From NCBI GenBank assembly GCA_036871055.1, contig CP141893.1:3658001-3722000 (forward strand): 64,000 nucleotides of DNA, in the 5' to 3' direction. The first letter of the stretch is position 1; each line of letters starts with the position of its first letter. This stretch comes from Bisbaumannia sp015645095 (GTDB taxonomy: Bacteria; Pseudomonadota; Gammaproteobacteria; Pseudomonadales; Halomonadaceae). The notes beneath the pieces were generated by a model. It did not search any database. It saw nothing but the letters and a program-made list of their open reading frames with translations, and had not been told where the DNA came from. Both the position numbers and the translations under genes were made by a program. This document shows, piece after piece, positions 24,084 through 34,455 of the stretch.

Positions 24084-24860
24084 TCACTCCTGCACCTTGG
24101 CCGCGGATTCGGCACCGCCAGGGGCTGCCCCCACGGGGCTCGGTCTCGGCACCTCGGAGATCTCCGCCAGGCGCGCCTCGATCCAGGCTTCCACCTCCAC
24201 CAGCACCTCCTCGGGAGTGCGGCCTTGGGTGGCGATGGGCTCGCCCACCTCCAGGCGCAGGGTCCCCGGATTCTTGACCCAGTGGCGCCCGGGCCAGCGC
24301 TCCCCGGCGTTATGCGCCACCGGCACCACCGGCATTCCGGCCCGACAGGCGATCACCGCCCCGCTCTTGTTGTAGCGCTTGCGGTGGCCCGGAGCGACTC
24401 GGGTGCCCTCCGGGAAGATCAGCACCGAGAGCCCCTCTTCCAGCCGCTGCTTGCCCTGGCTGAGCACCTGCCTCATGGCTCGAGACGGCTTGGAGCGATC
24501 CAGGGCGATGGGATGCAGCAGGCGCAGCCCCCAGCCGAAGATGGGAATCCGCAGCAGCTCCTGCTTGAGTACCGTACACACCGGCGGCTTGAGGAGCTGC
24601 AGGTAGATGGTCTCCCACTCGCACTGGTGGTTGGCCAGGATCACGCAGGGGCCCGGAGGCAGGCGATCCCGCCCGGTGATCTCGTAACGCACCCCGCAGG
24701 CCAGGCGAAACCAGGCCAGGATAAAGTGGTTGTAGAGATTGAGCAGGCGATAGCGCTCGCGCAGCGGCAGCAGCGGTGCCACGGGCAGGAAGAGCACGCC
24801 ACAGACCAGCATGGCCAGGAAGTAGCCGACATAGAAGATCAGGCTGCGCGCCAGGTTCAT
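24084..24860 (-). CDS. plsC: 1-acyl-sn-glycerol-3-phosphate acyltransferase
   Basis: 258 residues from ATG 24860, with GGGAGG upstream. An N-terminal membrane segment (about 5-32) precedes the acyltransferase motif I NHQCEWE (77-83) and motif III FPEGTR (149-154). Motif I ends in Glu rather than the textbook Asp of HX4D, a variant common in proteobacterial members. It makes phosphatidic acid in phospholipid synthesis. The ATG overlaps the stop of the preceding RmlD-like gene by 4 bp. Confidence 0.92.
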   Translation of the reverse strand: MNLARSLIFYVGYFLAMLVCGVLFLPVAPLLPLRERYRLLNLYNHFILAWFRLACGVRYEITGRDRLPPGPCVILANHQCEWETIYLQLLKPPVCTVLKQELLRIPIFGWGLRLLHPIALDRSKPSRAMRQVLSQGKQRLEEGLSVLIFPEGTRVAPGHRKRYNKSGAVIACRAGMPVVPVAHNAGERWPGRHWVKNPGTLRLEVGEPIATQGRTPEEVLVEVEAWIEARLAEISEVPRPSPVGAAPGGAESAAKVQE

Positions 24861-25726
24861 GCCTCTACCTCCCGCCGCGCCTTGCACCACTCGTCGAGCA
24901 TCCGCCCCACTTCCAGGCGCCAGGGCTTCTGGTGCACCCCGAAGGCTTCCAGCACCCGGCGACAGTTGAGCACCCGCCGCAGCGGCTGATCATGGTGATG
25001 ATTGAGTGCCTTGATGGCCCCCAGGGCCACCGACTCGCCGATCCCCTCCAGGCGAGTCTCCAGCTGGGTGCGCACCAGGGAGGCGAAGGTATAAGCGCTG
25101 ACCGGCTCGGTCCCCGCCAGGTGATAGGCCCCCCAGGCCTCGGCCCCACAATGCTGCTGCTGCAGCATGCCGAGCAGGGCCATCGCCGCGGCATCCGCCG
25201 AGGTGGGACAGAAGATCACGTCCTCGGCGGCGCGCACCTCCTCGCCGATCATCAGGCGCTCGATCAGCTCGCTGAGCCAGGCGCTGCCGCCCTCCAGGGC
25301 GAACAGCGGCCCCAGGCGCACGATCAGGTGCCGGTGATACCCTTCCCGGATGCGATCGCCGGTAGTGATCAGCCGCCGCAGGCTCTCGTCCCGGGGGGCC
25401 GGGATCACATGCTCGTCGATGGCGGTCTCGAAGCCGTCCTCGTAGAGCTGATCCGAGACGCACCACACCAGGGGCACCCCGGCCTCGGCACAGGCCGCCA
25501 GGCAGGACTCCACCGCCTCGGCATGGGCCAGCACCGTCGCCGGATCGGCGCTGATGGGCTGAGTCAGGGGCGGAATCACCAGGGCATCGGGGCCCACCTC
25601 CGCCAGACGCTCCGCCGTCAGGCCGAGCCCCGGCTCCACCACCAGCTCGGTATCGCCGCGACGACTGGCCAGGCGCACCAGCGCCAGGCTCAGGCAGTGT
25701 CCGGCATCCAGGATCAATAGCTTCAC
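24857..25726 (-). CDS. RmlD-like sugar-nucleotide-binding protein, degenerate
   Basis: 289 residues resembling dTDP-4-dehydrorhamnose reductase in size and in its C-terminal part (YHLAGTEPVSAYTFASLVR, then CRRVLEAFGVHQKPWRLEVG). The N-terminal dinucleotide loop reads LDAGHCLSLAL in place of G-x-x-G-x-x-G, and the Y-x(3)-K region (SDQLYEDGFETA) lacks the lysine. It is therefore probably not an active reductase. It may be a regulatory or binding protein. It is translationally coupled to plsC by a 4-bp overlap, with ssb upstream. Confidence 0.7.
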   Translation of the reverse strand: MKLLILDAGHCLSLALVRLASRRGDTELVVEPGLGLTAERLAEVGPDALVIPPLTQPISADPATVLAHAEAVESCLAACAEAGVPLVWCVSDQLYEDGFETAIDEHVIPAPRDESLRRLITTGDRIREGYHRHLIVRLGPLFALEGGSAWLSELIERLMIGEEVRAAEDVIFCPTSADAAAMALLGMLQQQHCGAEAWGAYHLAGTEPVSAYTFASLVRTQLETRLEGIGESVALGAIKALNHHHDQPLRRVLNCRRVLEAFGVHQKPWRLEVGRMLDEWCKARREVEA

Positions 25727-25762
25727 TCAAGCGCCTCCGCGGCCCATCGATGTGCGACTAGC

Positions 25763-26404
25763 TCAGAACGGGATCTCGTCGTCGAAGTCATCGAAGTTGC
25801 CCGGATTGGGCGCCCCATAGTTGTTGCCCTGACCGCCCTGGGCCGGGGGCTGCTGAGCCGGTTGCTGCGGCGCGCGCTGGGGCTGTTGCGGCGGCTGCTG
25901 GCCATAGCCACCCTGCGGGGGGGCCGGTTGAGGCGCCGGCTGCGCGGCGGGCTGCTGAGGCGCATTGCCGTAGCCGCCGCCCTGGCCACCATAGCCGCCC
26001 TGCTGGGGCATGCCGCCGCCGTAGTTGCCCTGCCCCTGATAGTCGCCACCGCCCTGGCCGCCGCCACTGCGGCTGTCGAGCATCTGCATGTCGTTGCCGA
26101 CGATCTCGGTGGTATAGCGGTCCTGACCATCCTGGCCCTGCCACTTGCGGGTCTGCAGGCGCCCCTCGATATAGATGCGCGAGCCCTTTTTGACGTACTG
26201 CTGGGCGATCTCCGCCAGCTTGTTGAAGAGCACCACGCTATGCCATTCGGTGCGCTCCTGGCGCTGACCGCTCTGGCGGTCGGTCCAGCTGTCGGTGGTG
26301 GCGATGCGCAGGTTGGCCACCGGGTTGCCGGAGGGCAGGAAGCGCACTTCCGGATCCTGTCCCAGATTGCCGATCAGGATGACCTTGTTGACACCACGGG
26401 CCAT
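25763..26404 (-). CDS. ssb: Single-stranded DNA-binding protein
   Basis: 213 residues from ATG 26404 (MARGVNKVILIGNLGQDPEV). OB fold in residues 1-112, then a long Gly/Gln/Pro-rich linker. The acidic tip DDEIPF recruits partner proteins. The linker is longer than in E. coli SSB (178 residues). The ssb-yajR-uvrA order with uvrA divergent is the pseudomonad-type version of the E. coli ssb/uvrA pair. Confidence 0.97.
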   Translation of the reverse strand: MARGVNKVILIGNLGQDPEVRFLPSGNPVANLRIATTDSWTDRQSGQRQERTEWHSVVLFNKLAEIAQQYVKKGSRIYIEGRLQTRKWQGQDGQDRYTTEIVGNDMQMLDSRSGGGQGGGDYQGQGNYGGGMPQQGGYGGQGGGYGNAPQQPAAQPAPQPAPPQGGYGQQPPQQPQRAPQQPAQQPPAQGGQGNNYGAPNPGNFDDFDDEIPF

Positions 26405-26459
26405 AATTGACTCCTCGCTTGTGGGGCGCGTCACGGCACCCCCGAATGTTCCAGTGGGA

Positions 26460-26482
26460 CTCGCCGCCGCGATGGCGGCGAG
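26460..26482 (-). terminator. Hairpin between yajR and ssb
   Basis: A 9-bp stem ctcgccgcc/ggcggcgag with a 5-base loop just beyond the yajR stop in the leftward direction. There is no T-run, so it may be a weak terminator or an mRNA 3'-end stabiliser. Confidence 0.45.
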
Positions 26483-26485
26483 CCA

Positions 26486-27856
26486 CTACGATTTGCGTTT
26501 GCCGGCCACCCGGGCCAGGGCATCGCTGTCGAGCCGCTGGCGATCCACCTTGAGGTAGGCGACCCGCTCTTCCGGCACGACCAGTACATCCTCGACGCCG
26601 GCCACCTCGGCCAGGCGCTCCATCAACGAATCCAGGGCGTCATGGGGCTCGTCTTCCAGCGCCACCACCTCGCTGGAGAGGTGGGGCGGCGGCGCCATGC
26701 CGGCGATCAGGCCCAACCATAACAGGCCGATCAGGGCGCAGCCGTAGAAGACCGCCTCCAGGCCGCCCCACTGCACCAGGGCTCCGCCCAGCACCCCGCC
26801 CAGGAAGGCCCCCAGGAACTGGCCGGTGGAGTAGACCCCCATGGCGGTGCCCTTGGCGCCGGCGGGGGCCAGCTTGCTGAGCATCGACGGCAGGGTCGCC
26901 TCGAGCAGGTTGAAGGCCACGAAGAAACCCAACAGCCAGCCCATCAGGGCCCAGCGCCCGTCGCCGACCAGGCCCAGCCCCAGGCTGCAGAGCCCCAGGC
27001 CCGCCACCGCCAGCAGGAACATCGTCTTCATGCGACGGCGTTTCTCGGCGATGATCACCAGCGGCACCATGCCGACGAAGGCCAGCCCCATGATGCCAAG
27101 ATAGACCCAACCATGATGCTCGACCGCCAGGCCCGCGTCGAGCAGGCGCAGCGGGATCGCCACGAACAGCGCCATCAGCACCAGATGCAGAGCGAAGATC
27201 GAGAAGTCCAGGCGCAACAGGTCGGGGCGCCCCAGCACCGCACGCAGCTGGGCACGGTCCAGGCCCACGTCGCGATGCCGGCGCTGCGGCGCCTGGGGCA
27301 CCAGGCGCCAGAGCACCAGCAACCCCAGCAGGGACAGCCCGGCGGTCACCCAGAAGATCGCCGCCAGGCCGAAGGCCGCGGCCAGCCAGGGTCCCAACAC
27401 CATGGCGATGGCGAAGGCCACGCCGATGGAGAGGCCGATGCTGGCCATGGCGGCGGTGCGCACCTCCTCCCGGGTCTGGTCGGCCAACAGTGCCATGATG
27501 GCCGCGGCGACGGCGCCACTGCCCTGCAGGCAGCGCCCCAGGATCACCAGGGCAATGCTCTCGGCCTGGGCCGCCACCACACTGCCGGCCAGGAAGAGCA
27601 GCATGCCGAAGGCGATCACCGGCTTGCGCCCCAGGCGATCGGAGAGCAGCCCGAAGGGGATCTGCAGGATCGCCTGGGTCAGGCCATAGCCGCCCAGGGC
27701 CAGGCCGATCAGCAGCGGCGTGGCGCCCTCCAGCTCGCCGGCATAGAGGGCCAGCACCGGCAGTACCATGAACAGGCCCAGCATGCGAGTGGCATAGAGG
27801 CCGGAGAGGCCGACGATGGCACGGCGCTCGGTGGCGCGTAACAGGCGAGAGACCAT
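26486..27856 (-). CDS. yajR: MFS transporter YajR with YAM domain
   Basis: 456 residues from ATG 27856 (E. coli 454). Twelve-helix major facilitator; the text RMLGLFMVLPVLALY, FGLLSDRLGRKPVI (motif A) and KGTAMGVYSTGQFLGAFLGG (after helix 10) closely follow E. coli YajR. The C-terminal about 65 residues (LDSLMERLAEVAGVEDVLVV) form the ferredoxin-like YAM domain that distinguishes YajR from other drug/proton antiporters. Substrate unknown. It sits between ssb and uvrA, a placement seen in pseudomonads. Confidence 0.9.
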   Translation of the reverse strand: MVSRLLRATERRAIVGLSGLYATRMLGLFMVLPVLALYAGELEGATPLLIGLALGGYGLTQAILQIPFGLLSDRLGRKPVIAFGMLLFLAGSVVAAQAESIALVILGRCLQGSGAVAAAIMALLADQTREEVRTAAMASIGLSIGVAFAIAMVLGPWLAAAFGLAAIFWVTAGLSLLGLLVLWRLVPQAPQRRHRDVGLDRAQLRAVLGRPDLLRLDFSIFALHLVLMALFVAIPLRLLDAGLAVEHHGWVYLGIMGLAFVGMVPLVIIAEKRRRMKTMFLLAVAGLGLCSLGLGLVGDGRWALMGWLLGFFVAFNLLEATLPSMLSKLAPAGAKGTAMGVYSTGQFLGAFLGGVLGGALVQWGGLEAVFYGCALIGLLWLGLIAGMAPPPHLSSEVVALEDEPHDALDSLMERLAEVAGVEDVLVVPEERVAYLKVDRQRLDSDALARVAGKRKS

Positions 27857-27964
27857 GCGAATAGCGGGTTCCAGGAATCGGTATCGACGACAAGGGCCGC
27901 CGTGGTGGAGGGCCATATTCTAGCGGTTCGCCCCCACCGGGGGAAAGCGCGAAGCAGGGCGGCT

Positions 27965-27994
27965 TTGCCGGGGCTTCGGGCCAGGCCGTATAAT
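27965..27994 (+). promoter_or_regulatory. Promoter of uvrA
   Basis: TTGCCG (27965-27970), an 18-bp spacer and perfect TATAAT (27989-27994), 30 bp before the uvrA ATG. No LexA box of the CTG-N10-CAG type is visible across it, unlike E. coli uvrA. Confidence 0.65.
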
Positions 27995-28023
27995 CGAGGT
28001 TTTGCACGCACCGCGAGGTGGTA

Positions 28024-30885
<2,862 letters not shown>

Positions 30886-31200
30886 CCGACCACGACCACG
30901 CCGACCGGGAGGCAGGCACCGGAGCAGGGACAGACCCCGCCAAATTCACGGTCTGAGTGGCCACGCTGGCCGGGAGGCAGGCGCCGGAGCACAGGGAGAG
31001 CGAGTATTACCGGGAACGCTGGGGCCTAGCGCAGCCGCGCGCGGCGCTCGCCAGGGATGGCGAGCGAGCGGGACTCGTGAGGGATTATGTTGTCCCGCGA
31101 CGCGCAGGCGGCAAGCGCGGCCCCAGGGTTTCGTTCCCGGGATCGCGAGCCCGCGCTGCGACGCCCCGCCCCCGAACCCGCGCACTGCCTGACTAACGAA
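30886..31200. other. Gene-free intergenic region with imperfect repeats
   Basis: About 315 bp between uvrA and the rplQ terminator with no convincing gene. ccgggaggcaggcrccggagca occurs at 30905 and 30970 (65 bp apart). An 8-bp stem cgctcgcc/ggcgagcg lies at 31045-31066. The text gggacagacccc near 30927 resembles short dispersed repeats found in many gammaproteobacterial genomes. Function unknown; it could be a REP-like or decayed repeat cluster. Confidence 0.5.
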
Positions 31201-31231
31201 AAAAACCGGCCCCCGAAGGGAGCCGGTTTTT
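31201..31231 (-). terminator. Terminator of the alpha operon (rplQ)
   Basis: Read leftward: AAAAACCGGCTCCC, loop TTC, then GGGGGCCGGT followed by a T-run; one U-G pair completes a 10-bp stem. It lies 33 bp beyond the rplQ stop and closes the roughly 31-kb leftward block. Confidence 0.93.
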
Positions 31232-31263
31232 CTGTCATTGCCGGGCCGGGGGCCCACCGGGGA

Positions 31264-31656
31264 TCACTCCTCGGCGGCTTCCTCGACCTCCTCGACGACC
31301 GGACGGTCGACGAGCTCGACGATGGCCATGGGGGCGTTGTCGCCGGTGCGGAAGCCGCACTTGAGAATACGGATGTAACCACCCGGACGCTCGACGTAAC
31401 GCGGACCCAGCTCGTTGAAGAGCTTGCCGACCGCTTCTTTGGAGCGGGTGCGGCTGAAGGCCAGACGACGGTTGGCAACGCTATCCTGCTTGGCCAGGGT
31501 GATCAGCGGCTCGATATGACGACGCAGTTCCTTGGCCTTGGGCAGGGTTGTCTTGATCACTTCGTGCTCGACCAGCGAAACGCACATGTTCTTGAACATG
31601 GCCTTGCGGTGCGAGCTCGTACGATTCAGGTGGCGACCACTCTTACGATGACGCAT
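31264..31656 (-). CDS. rplQ: 50S ribosomal protein L17
   Basis: 130 residues. MRHRKSGRHLNRTSSHRKAM is the invariant L17 start and TLPKAKELRRHIEPLITLAK the core helix region. The C-terminus is acidic (EEVEEAAEE). Last gene of the alpha operon, 39 bp after rpoA; AAGGA lies 9 bp before the ATG. Located near the exit tunnel of the 50S subunit. Confidence 0.98.
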   Translation of the reverse strand: MRHRKSGRHLNRTSSHRKAMFKNMCVSLVEHEVIKTTLPKAKELRRHIEPLITLAKQDSVANRRLAFSRTRSKEAVGKLFNELGPRYVERPGGYIRILKCGFRTGDNAPMAIVELVDRPVVEEVEEAAEE

Positions 31657-31695
31657 GGTTGTGATTCCTTACCAAACTGGGACTCGAGTCGACAC

Positions 31696-32694
31696 TCACG
31701 CGGAGGCCTTGTCGTCCTTCAGACTGGCCGGCGGCCAGTTTTCCAGGCGCATGCCCAGGGACAGACCGCGTGCCGCCAACACGTCCTTGATCTCATTCAG
31801 GGACTTCTTGCCGAGATTCGGCGTCTTCAGCAGCTCCACTTCGGTACGCTGAATCAGATCACCGATGTAGTAGATGTTCTCGGCCTTCAGGCAGTTGGCA
31901 CTGCGGACGGTCAACTCGAGATCGTCTACGGGGCGCAGCAGGATGGGATCGATCTGATCCTCTTCCTCTTCCACTTCCTGTTCCTTGTCGGCTTCCAGGT
32001 CGACGAACGCACTCAGCTGCTCTTGCAGGATGGTGGCGCTGCGACGGATCGCCTCTTCCGGATCCAGGGTGCCATCGGTTTCCAGATCGATGATCAGCTT
32101 GTCGAGGTCGGTGCGCTGTTCGACACGCGCGGCCTCGACGGCATAGGAAACACGACGCACGGGGCTGAAGGTCGCATCCAGCTGCAGGCGACCGATGGCG
32201 CGTGACTCATCATCCGCACTCTCGCGAGCATCCGCCGGCTCGTAACCGCGTCCGCGGGCGATCTTGAGCTGCATCTTCAGCTCGGCGCCTTCGTTGACGT
32301 GGGCGATGACGTGCTCGGGGTTGACGATCTCGACATCGTGATCGACGGCGATATCACCCGCGGTGATGACGGCCGGGCCCTGCTTGTTCAGCGAGAGCAC
32401 CGCCTCATCGCGGCTATGCATCTTGATCGCCACGTCCTTCAGGTTGAGGAGGATCTCGATCACATCTTCCTGAACCCCTTCGATCGCGCTGTATTCATGC
32501 TCGACACCGGCGATCTCGGCTTCCACCACGGCACAGCCGGGCATGGACGAGAGCAGGATGCGACGCAGCGCATTCCCCAGGGTATGGCCGAAGCCGCGCT
32601 CGAAGGGCTCGAGCACGATCTTCGCACGATGCGCGCTGATCTCTTCGACCTTGATATCGCGAGGACGGAGAAACTCTGTCACTGAACGCTGCAT
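31696..32694 (-). CDS. rpoA: RNA polymerase alpha subunit
   Basis: 332 residues from ATG 32694 (MQRSVTEFLRPRDIKVEEIS); the frame stays open 21 codons further 5'. The N-terminal dimerisation domain has GFGHTLGNALRRILLSSMPG. An acidic linker (DKEQEVEEEEDQID) leads to the C-terminal domain (LIQRTEVELLKTPNLGKKSL) that contacts UP elements and activators. Within the alpha operon after rpsD, separated by a strong 10-bp hairpin. Confidence 0.98.
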   Translation of the reverse strand: MQRSVTEFLRPRDIKVEEISAHRAKIVLEPFERGFGHTLGNALRRILLSSMPGCAVVEAEIAGVEHEYSAIEGVQEDVIEILLNLKDVAIKMHSRDEAVLSLNKQGPAVITAGDIAVDHDVEIVNPEHVIAHVNEGAELKMQLKIARGRGYEPADARESADDESRAIGRLQLDATFSPVRRVSYAVEAARVEQRTDLDKLIIDLETDGTLDPEEAIRRSATILQEQLSAFVDLEADKEQEVEEEEDQIDPILLRPVDDLELTVRSANCLKAENIYYIGDLIQRTEVELLKTPNLGKKSLNEIKDVLAARGLSLGMRLENWPPASLKDDKASA

Positions 32695-32738
32695 AAGAAC
32701 ACCTTTCAGGCTGCCAAACGGATACTCGAATTCGATGG

Positions 32739-32761
32739 CCGGATGCCCTCGGGGCATCCGG
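32739..32761 (-). other. rpsD-rpoA intergenic hairpin
   Basis: Perfect 10-bp stem ccggatgccc/gggcatccgg with a 3-base loop, 10 bp after the rpsD stop and 45 bp before rpoA. No T-run. Could be a partial terminator or RNA-processing/stability element that adjusts rpoA against the ribosomal genes. Confidence 0.6.
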
Positions 32762-32770
32762 CGGTGCGGC

Positions 32771-33391
32771 TTACTTCGAGTACAGCTCGACGATCAGGTT
32801 TTCGTTGATGTCGGCAGACAAGTCGCCGCGTTCAGGCAGAGCCTTGAAAGTGCCTTCCATCTTCTTGGAGTCGACGTCGATCCAGGCGATATCACCGCGG
32901 TTAGCGGCGATGGACAGCGCAGTCTGAATGCGCGCCTGGTTCTTGGACTTCTCACGTACGGACACCACGTCACCGGGCTTGACCTGATAGGAGGCCACGT
33001 TGACGGTACGGCCGTTGACGGCGATGGCCTTGTGGCTGACCAGCTGGCGCGCTTCGGCGCGAGTGGAGCCAAAGCCCATGCGGTAGACGACGTTGTCCAG
33101 TCGGGATTCCAGCAGCTGCAGCAGCACCTCACCGGTCGCGCCCTTGCGGCGGGCGGCTTCCTTGTAGTAGCTGCGGAACTGCTTTTCGAGGACGCCGTAG
33201 AGACGACGTACCTTCTGCTTCTCGCGAAGCTGCAAGCCGTAGTCGGAAAGACGCTGACGGCGCTGGCCATGCACACCCGGGATCTGCTCGGATTTGCATT
33301 TCTTCTCGAAGGGAGTGACACCGCTCTTCAGAAAGAGGTCGGTGCCTTCACGACGAGACAGTTTGCACTTCGGTCCAATATAACGAGCCAT
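32771..33391 (-). CDS. rpsD: 30S ribosomal protein S4
   Basis: 206 residues, same as E. coli. MARYIGPKCKLSRREGTDLF start and the S4 RNA-binding fold around LESRLDNVVYRMGFGSTRAE. No zinc-binding cysteine cluster. S4 starts 16S assembly and in E. coli represses the alpha operon by binding a pseudoknot before rpsM. AAGGAG lies 8 bp before ATG. Gap to rpsK 12 bp. Confidence 0.98.
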   Translation of the reverse strand: MARYIGPKCKLSRREGTDLFLKSGVTPFEKKCKSEQIPGVHGQRRQRLSDYGLQLREKQKVRRLYGVLEKQFRSYYKEAARRKGATGEVLLQLLESRLDNVVYRMGFGSTRAEARQLVSHKAIAVNGRTVNVASYQVKPGDVVSVREKSKNQARIQTALSIAANRGDIAWIDVDSKKMEGTFKALPERGDLSADINENLIVELYSK

Positions 33392-33403
33392 GAGTCTGTC
33401 TCC

Positions 33404-33790
33404 TTAAACGCGGCGTTTCTTCGGCGGACGGCAGCCATTGTGGGGAATGGGCGTCACGTCGGTGATGCTCTGCACGCGGAAACCGGCGGCATTCAGTGCG
33501 CGCACGGCGGACTCACGGCCCGGACCGGGGCCTTTGACCAGCACGTCGACGTTCTTTACACCATACTCGGCTGCAGCGGTCGCTGCACGCTCGCTTGCTA
33601 CTTGAGCAGCGAACGGGGTGCTCTTGCGAGAACCACGAAAACCCGAACCACCGGCAGTTGCCCAGGAGAGAGCATTGCCCTGGCGGTCTGTGATCGTCAC
33701 GATCGTGTTGTTAAAAGAGGCATGGATGTGGGCGACCGCATCCACCACCTGCTTTTTCACCTTTTTACGGTTACTACGCGGGTTAGCCAT
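33404..33790 (-). CDS. rpsK: 30S ribosomal protein S11
   Basis: 128 residues. KKQVVDAVAHIHASFNNTIV and the C-terminal DVTPIPHNGCRPPKKRRV are family hallmarks, including the site of the isoaspartate modification (Asn-Gly) known in E. coli S11. It lies in the platform of the 30S subunit. Second gene of the alpha operon, between rpsM (40 bp) and rpsD (12 bp). Confidence 0.98.
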   Translation of the reverse strand: MANPRSNRKKVKKQVVDAVAHIHASFNNTIVTITDRQGNALSWATAGGSGFRGSRKSTPFAAQVASERAATAAAEYGVKNVDVLVKGPGPGRESAVRALNAAGFRVQSITDVTPIPHNGCRPPKKRRV

Positions 33791-33830
33791 GTTGATGTTT
33801 CTTCCTGTCTAAACGCCAGAACGTGCGTAA

Positions 33831-34187
33831 TTATTTGCGAATCGGCTTACGCGGGCCCTTGCGGGTACGCGCGTTAGTCTTGGTACGCTGACCACGCAGC
33901 GGAAGACTACGACGATGACGCAGACCACGATAGCAACCCAGGTCCATGAGACGCTTGATGTTCAGCGTCACATCACGACGAAGGTCGCCTTCAACGGTGT
34001 ACTTGCCGACTTCAGCACGCAGGGCGTCCAGCTCGTCGCTGGAGAGCTCGTGTACCTTGGTAGTCGGCGCGATGCCGGTCGCGGCACAGATGTCCTGTGC
34101 ACGAGTGCGGCCAATCCCGAAGATATAGGTCAGCGAGATCGCCGCATGCTTGTTGTCCGGGATATTGACGCCTGCAATACGGGCCAT
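33831..34187 (-). CDS. rpsM: 30S ribosomal protein S13
   Basis: 118 residues. It starts MARIAGVNIPDNKHAAISLT, contains YIFGIGRTRAQDIC and ends in the basic tail TNARTRKGPRKPIRK that reaches tRNA in the P site. First gene of the alpha operon; CGGAG lies 7 bp before ATG. The region upstream carries a promoter candidate and a hairpin. Confidence 0.98.
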   Translation of the reverse strand: MARIAGVNIPDNKHAAISLTYIFGIGRTRAQDICAATGIAPTTKVHELSSDELDALRAEVGKYTVEGDLRRDVTLNIKRLMDLGCYRGLRHRRSLPLRGQRTKTNARTRKGPRKPIRK

Positions 34188-34245
34188 CAGCTTTCTCCGA
34201 AATTTGAGCGGCTTGCTCGATTGGGTCTACTACAAAAGGCGCAAC

Positions 34246-34278
34246 AGCATACCCCTTTACCCTCGGGAGGGCAAGGGG
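34246..34278 (-). promoter_or_regulatory. Promoter and hairpin at the spc/alpha boundary
   Basis: Leftward TTGCCC (34269-34274), a 17-bp spacer and TATGCT (34246-34251), about 60 bp before rpsM, are consistent with an alpha-operon promoter. They overlap an interrupted stem (cccctt/aagggg plus ccct/aggg, 34252-34278) that could also terminate spc transcripts after rpmJ. Confidence 0.4.
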
Positions 34279-34312
34279 CATGCCGGCACCGGTGAGTCGC
34301 AACCGTCAGGAC

Positions 34313-34426
34313 TTAGCCCTGACGCTGCTTGTGCCGCGGCTCGCTGCAGATGACACGTACGGCGCCATTGCGACGAATGATCTTGCAGTTACGGCACATT
34401 TTCTTTACGGAAGCTCGAACTTTCAT
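34313..34426 (-). CDS. rpmJ: 50S ribosomal protein L36
   Basis: 37 residues: MKVRASVKKMCRNCKIIRRN and then GAVRVICSEPRHKQRQG. Cys11, Cys14, Cys27 and His32 form the zinc-binding (C+) version. GGAGAG lies just before ATG 34426. Last gene of the spc operon, 29 bp after secY, as in E. coli. Confidence 0.97.
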   Translation of the reverse strand: MKVRASVKKMCRNCKIIRRNGAVRVICSEPRHKQRQG

Positions 34427-34455
34427 CGTTCTCTCCAATTCACGTACGGCGCGCC

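Noticed and set aside
27857..28023. LexA box controlling uvrA
   Set aside because: No CTG-N10-CAG sequence with the expected AT-rich centre is visible in the yajR-uvrA region or before ssb.
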